In this document: piece by piece, positions 63,953-64,000 of the stretch
Numbering within the stretch: position 1 is the first letter of the stretch
Layout of the letters: each line of letters begins with the position of its first letter
NCBI GenBank assembly: GCA_013373205.1
Contig: JABXIG010000003.1
Coordinates: forward strand, 682,001-746,000
Length of the DNA: 64,000 bases
Reading direction: 5' to 3'
Source of the DNA: Methylocystaceae bacterium
GTDB taxonomy: Bacteria; Pseudomonadota; Alphaproteobacteria; Rhodospirillales; Terasakiellaceae
Translations under genes and position numbers: made by a program
The notes under the pieces: model-generated
Databases searched by the model: none
The model's input: the letters and a program-made list of their open reading frames with translations, nothing else
Told to the model about the DNA's origin: nothing

Positions 63953-64000
63953 ATGTTTGTCCTGAGATCCCTTTTTGCCGGCCTGATGGTCATTTTTGCC
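63953..64000 (+). CDS. Start of an unidentified gene (cut by window end)
   Basis: ATG at 63953 opens 16 codons to the window edge: MFVLRSLFAGLMVIFA, which is typical of a signal peptide or a first membrane helix. GGTGGAA about ten bases upstream could be its ribosome binding site. Too short to identify. Confidence 0.45.
   Translation, partial: MFVLRSLFAGLMVIFA

Noticed and set aside
1-64000. CRISPR arrays, insertion sequences and phage genes
   Set aside because: No regularly spaced repeats, transposase, integrase or structural phage proteins were seen on either strand.

Overview
The window is a chromosomal stretch from an alphaproteobacterium. Indicators are the mitochondrial-type ATP12 chaperone, a MipZ-type division ATPase, a DUF1489 protein, a SPOR-tailed DD-carboxypeptidase, three chemoreceptors and moderate G+C content. 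A marine member of the Rhodospirillales, for example of the Terasakiella type, would fit, but that is inference from gene content and no search was run. I count 60 protein genes (one partial at each edge), one tRNA-Leu, and no phage, insertion sequence, integrase or CRISPR array. Most genes are intact and closely packed.

Region 1 (1-12 kb), mainly minus strand after the rluC-type end fragment: a Thr/Ser-rich unknown protein, acylphosphatase, a Cache-HAMP chemoreceptor ending in a complete hemerythrin domain, both subunits of propionyl-CoA carboxylase, a 7TM protein, ATP12, an AsmA-type protein and a HAD phosphatase. Region 2 (12-17.5 kb): two paralogous OmpA-type lipoproteins around lipB, tRNA-Leu(GAG), a soluble tandem-PAS chemoreceptor and a secreted unknown. 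Region 3 (17.6-22.3 kb): malic enzyme fused to a phosphotransacetylase domain, MgtE, a LiuR-like MerR regulator and a hotdog thioesterase.

Region 4 (22.5-34.3 kb) holds a third chemoreceptor and then the leucine/isovalerate catabolic operon: isovaleryl-CoA dehydrogenase, thiolase, a second acyl-CoA dehydrogenase, a DsbA-like isomerase, methylcrotonyl-CoA carboxylase beta, methylglutaconyl-CoA hydratase, methylcrotonyl-CoA carboxylase alpha and HMG-CoA lyase. Matching palindromes containing TTTACGTAAA lie upstream of the MerR gene and of the dehydrogenase gene, so this is probably a LiuR regulon. Leucine dehydrogenase (46.6 kb) and propionyl-CoA carboxylase (3.9-7.5 kb) complement it. Together they point to branched-chain amino acid degradation to acetyl-CoA and propionyl-CoA, although the keto-acid dehydrogenase and methylmalonyl-CoA steps are not here.

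Region 5 (34.4-49.5 kb) is more accessory: 6-phosphogluconolactonase, DUF445, DUF1489 and a THUMP methyltransferase; a four-gene redox set (small unknown, SagB-like oxidoreductase, glutathione transferase, Fe-S protein); an ammonium transporter fused to a GGDEF domain; a Gate-domain membrane protein divergent from an Lrp/AsnC regulator with a perfect 18-bp palindrome between them; a very short PilZ-like protein; a Fur-box-linked ferric-iron binding protein; leucine dehydrogenase; CobD; and two tandem small paralogues of no recognised family. Region 6 (49.5-64 kb) holds an acyl-CoA synthetase, a secreted GH114-like protein with an LhgO-like oxidase, a molybdopterin oxidoreductase whose gene overlaps mipZ, a membrane J-protein and a Sel1-like secreted protein, then galU-ugd-pgm for UDP-glucuronate and exopolysaccharide precursors, and the DD-carboxypeptidase.

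The points most worth following are the Amt-GGDEF fusion with both transport and cyclase residues intact, the chemoreceptor-hemerythrin fusion, the tandem small-protein pair, the SagB/GST/Fe-S operon, and the operator palindromes. Functions are assigned by motif reading only.
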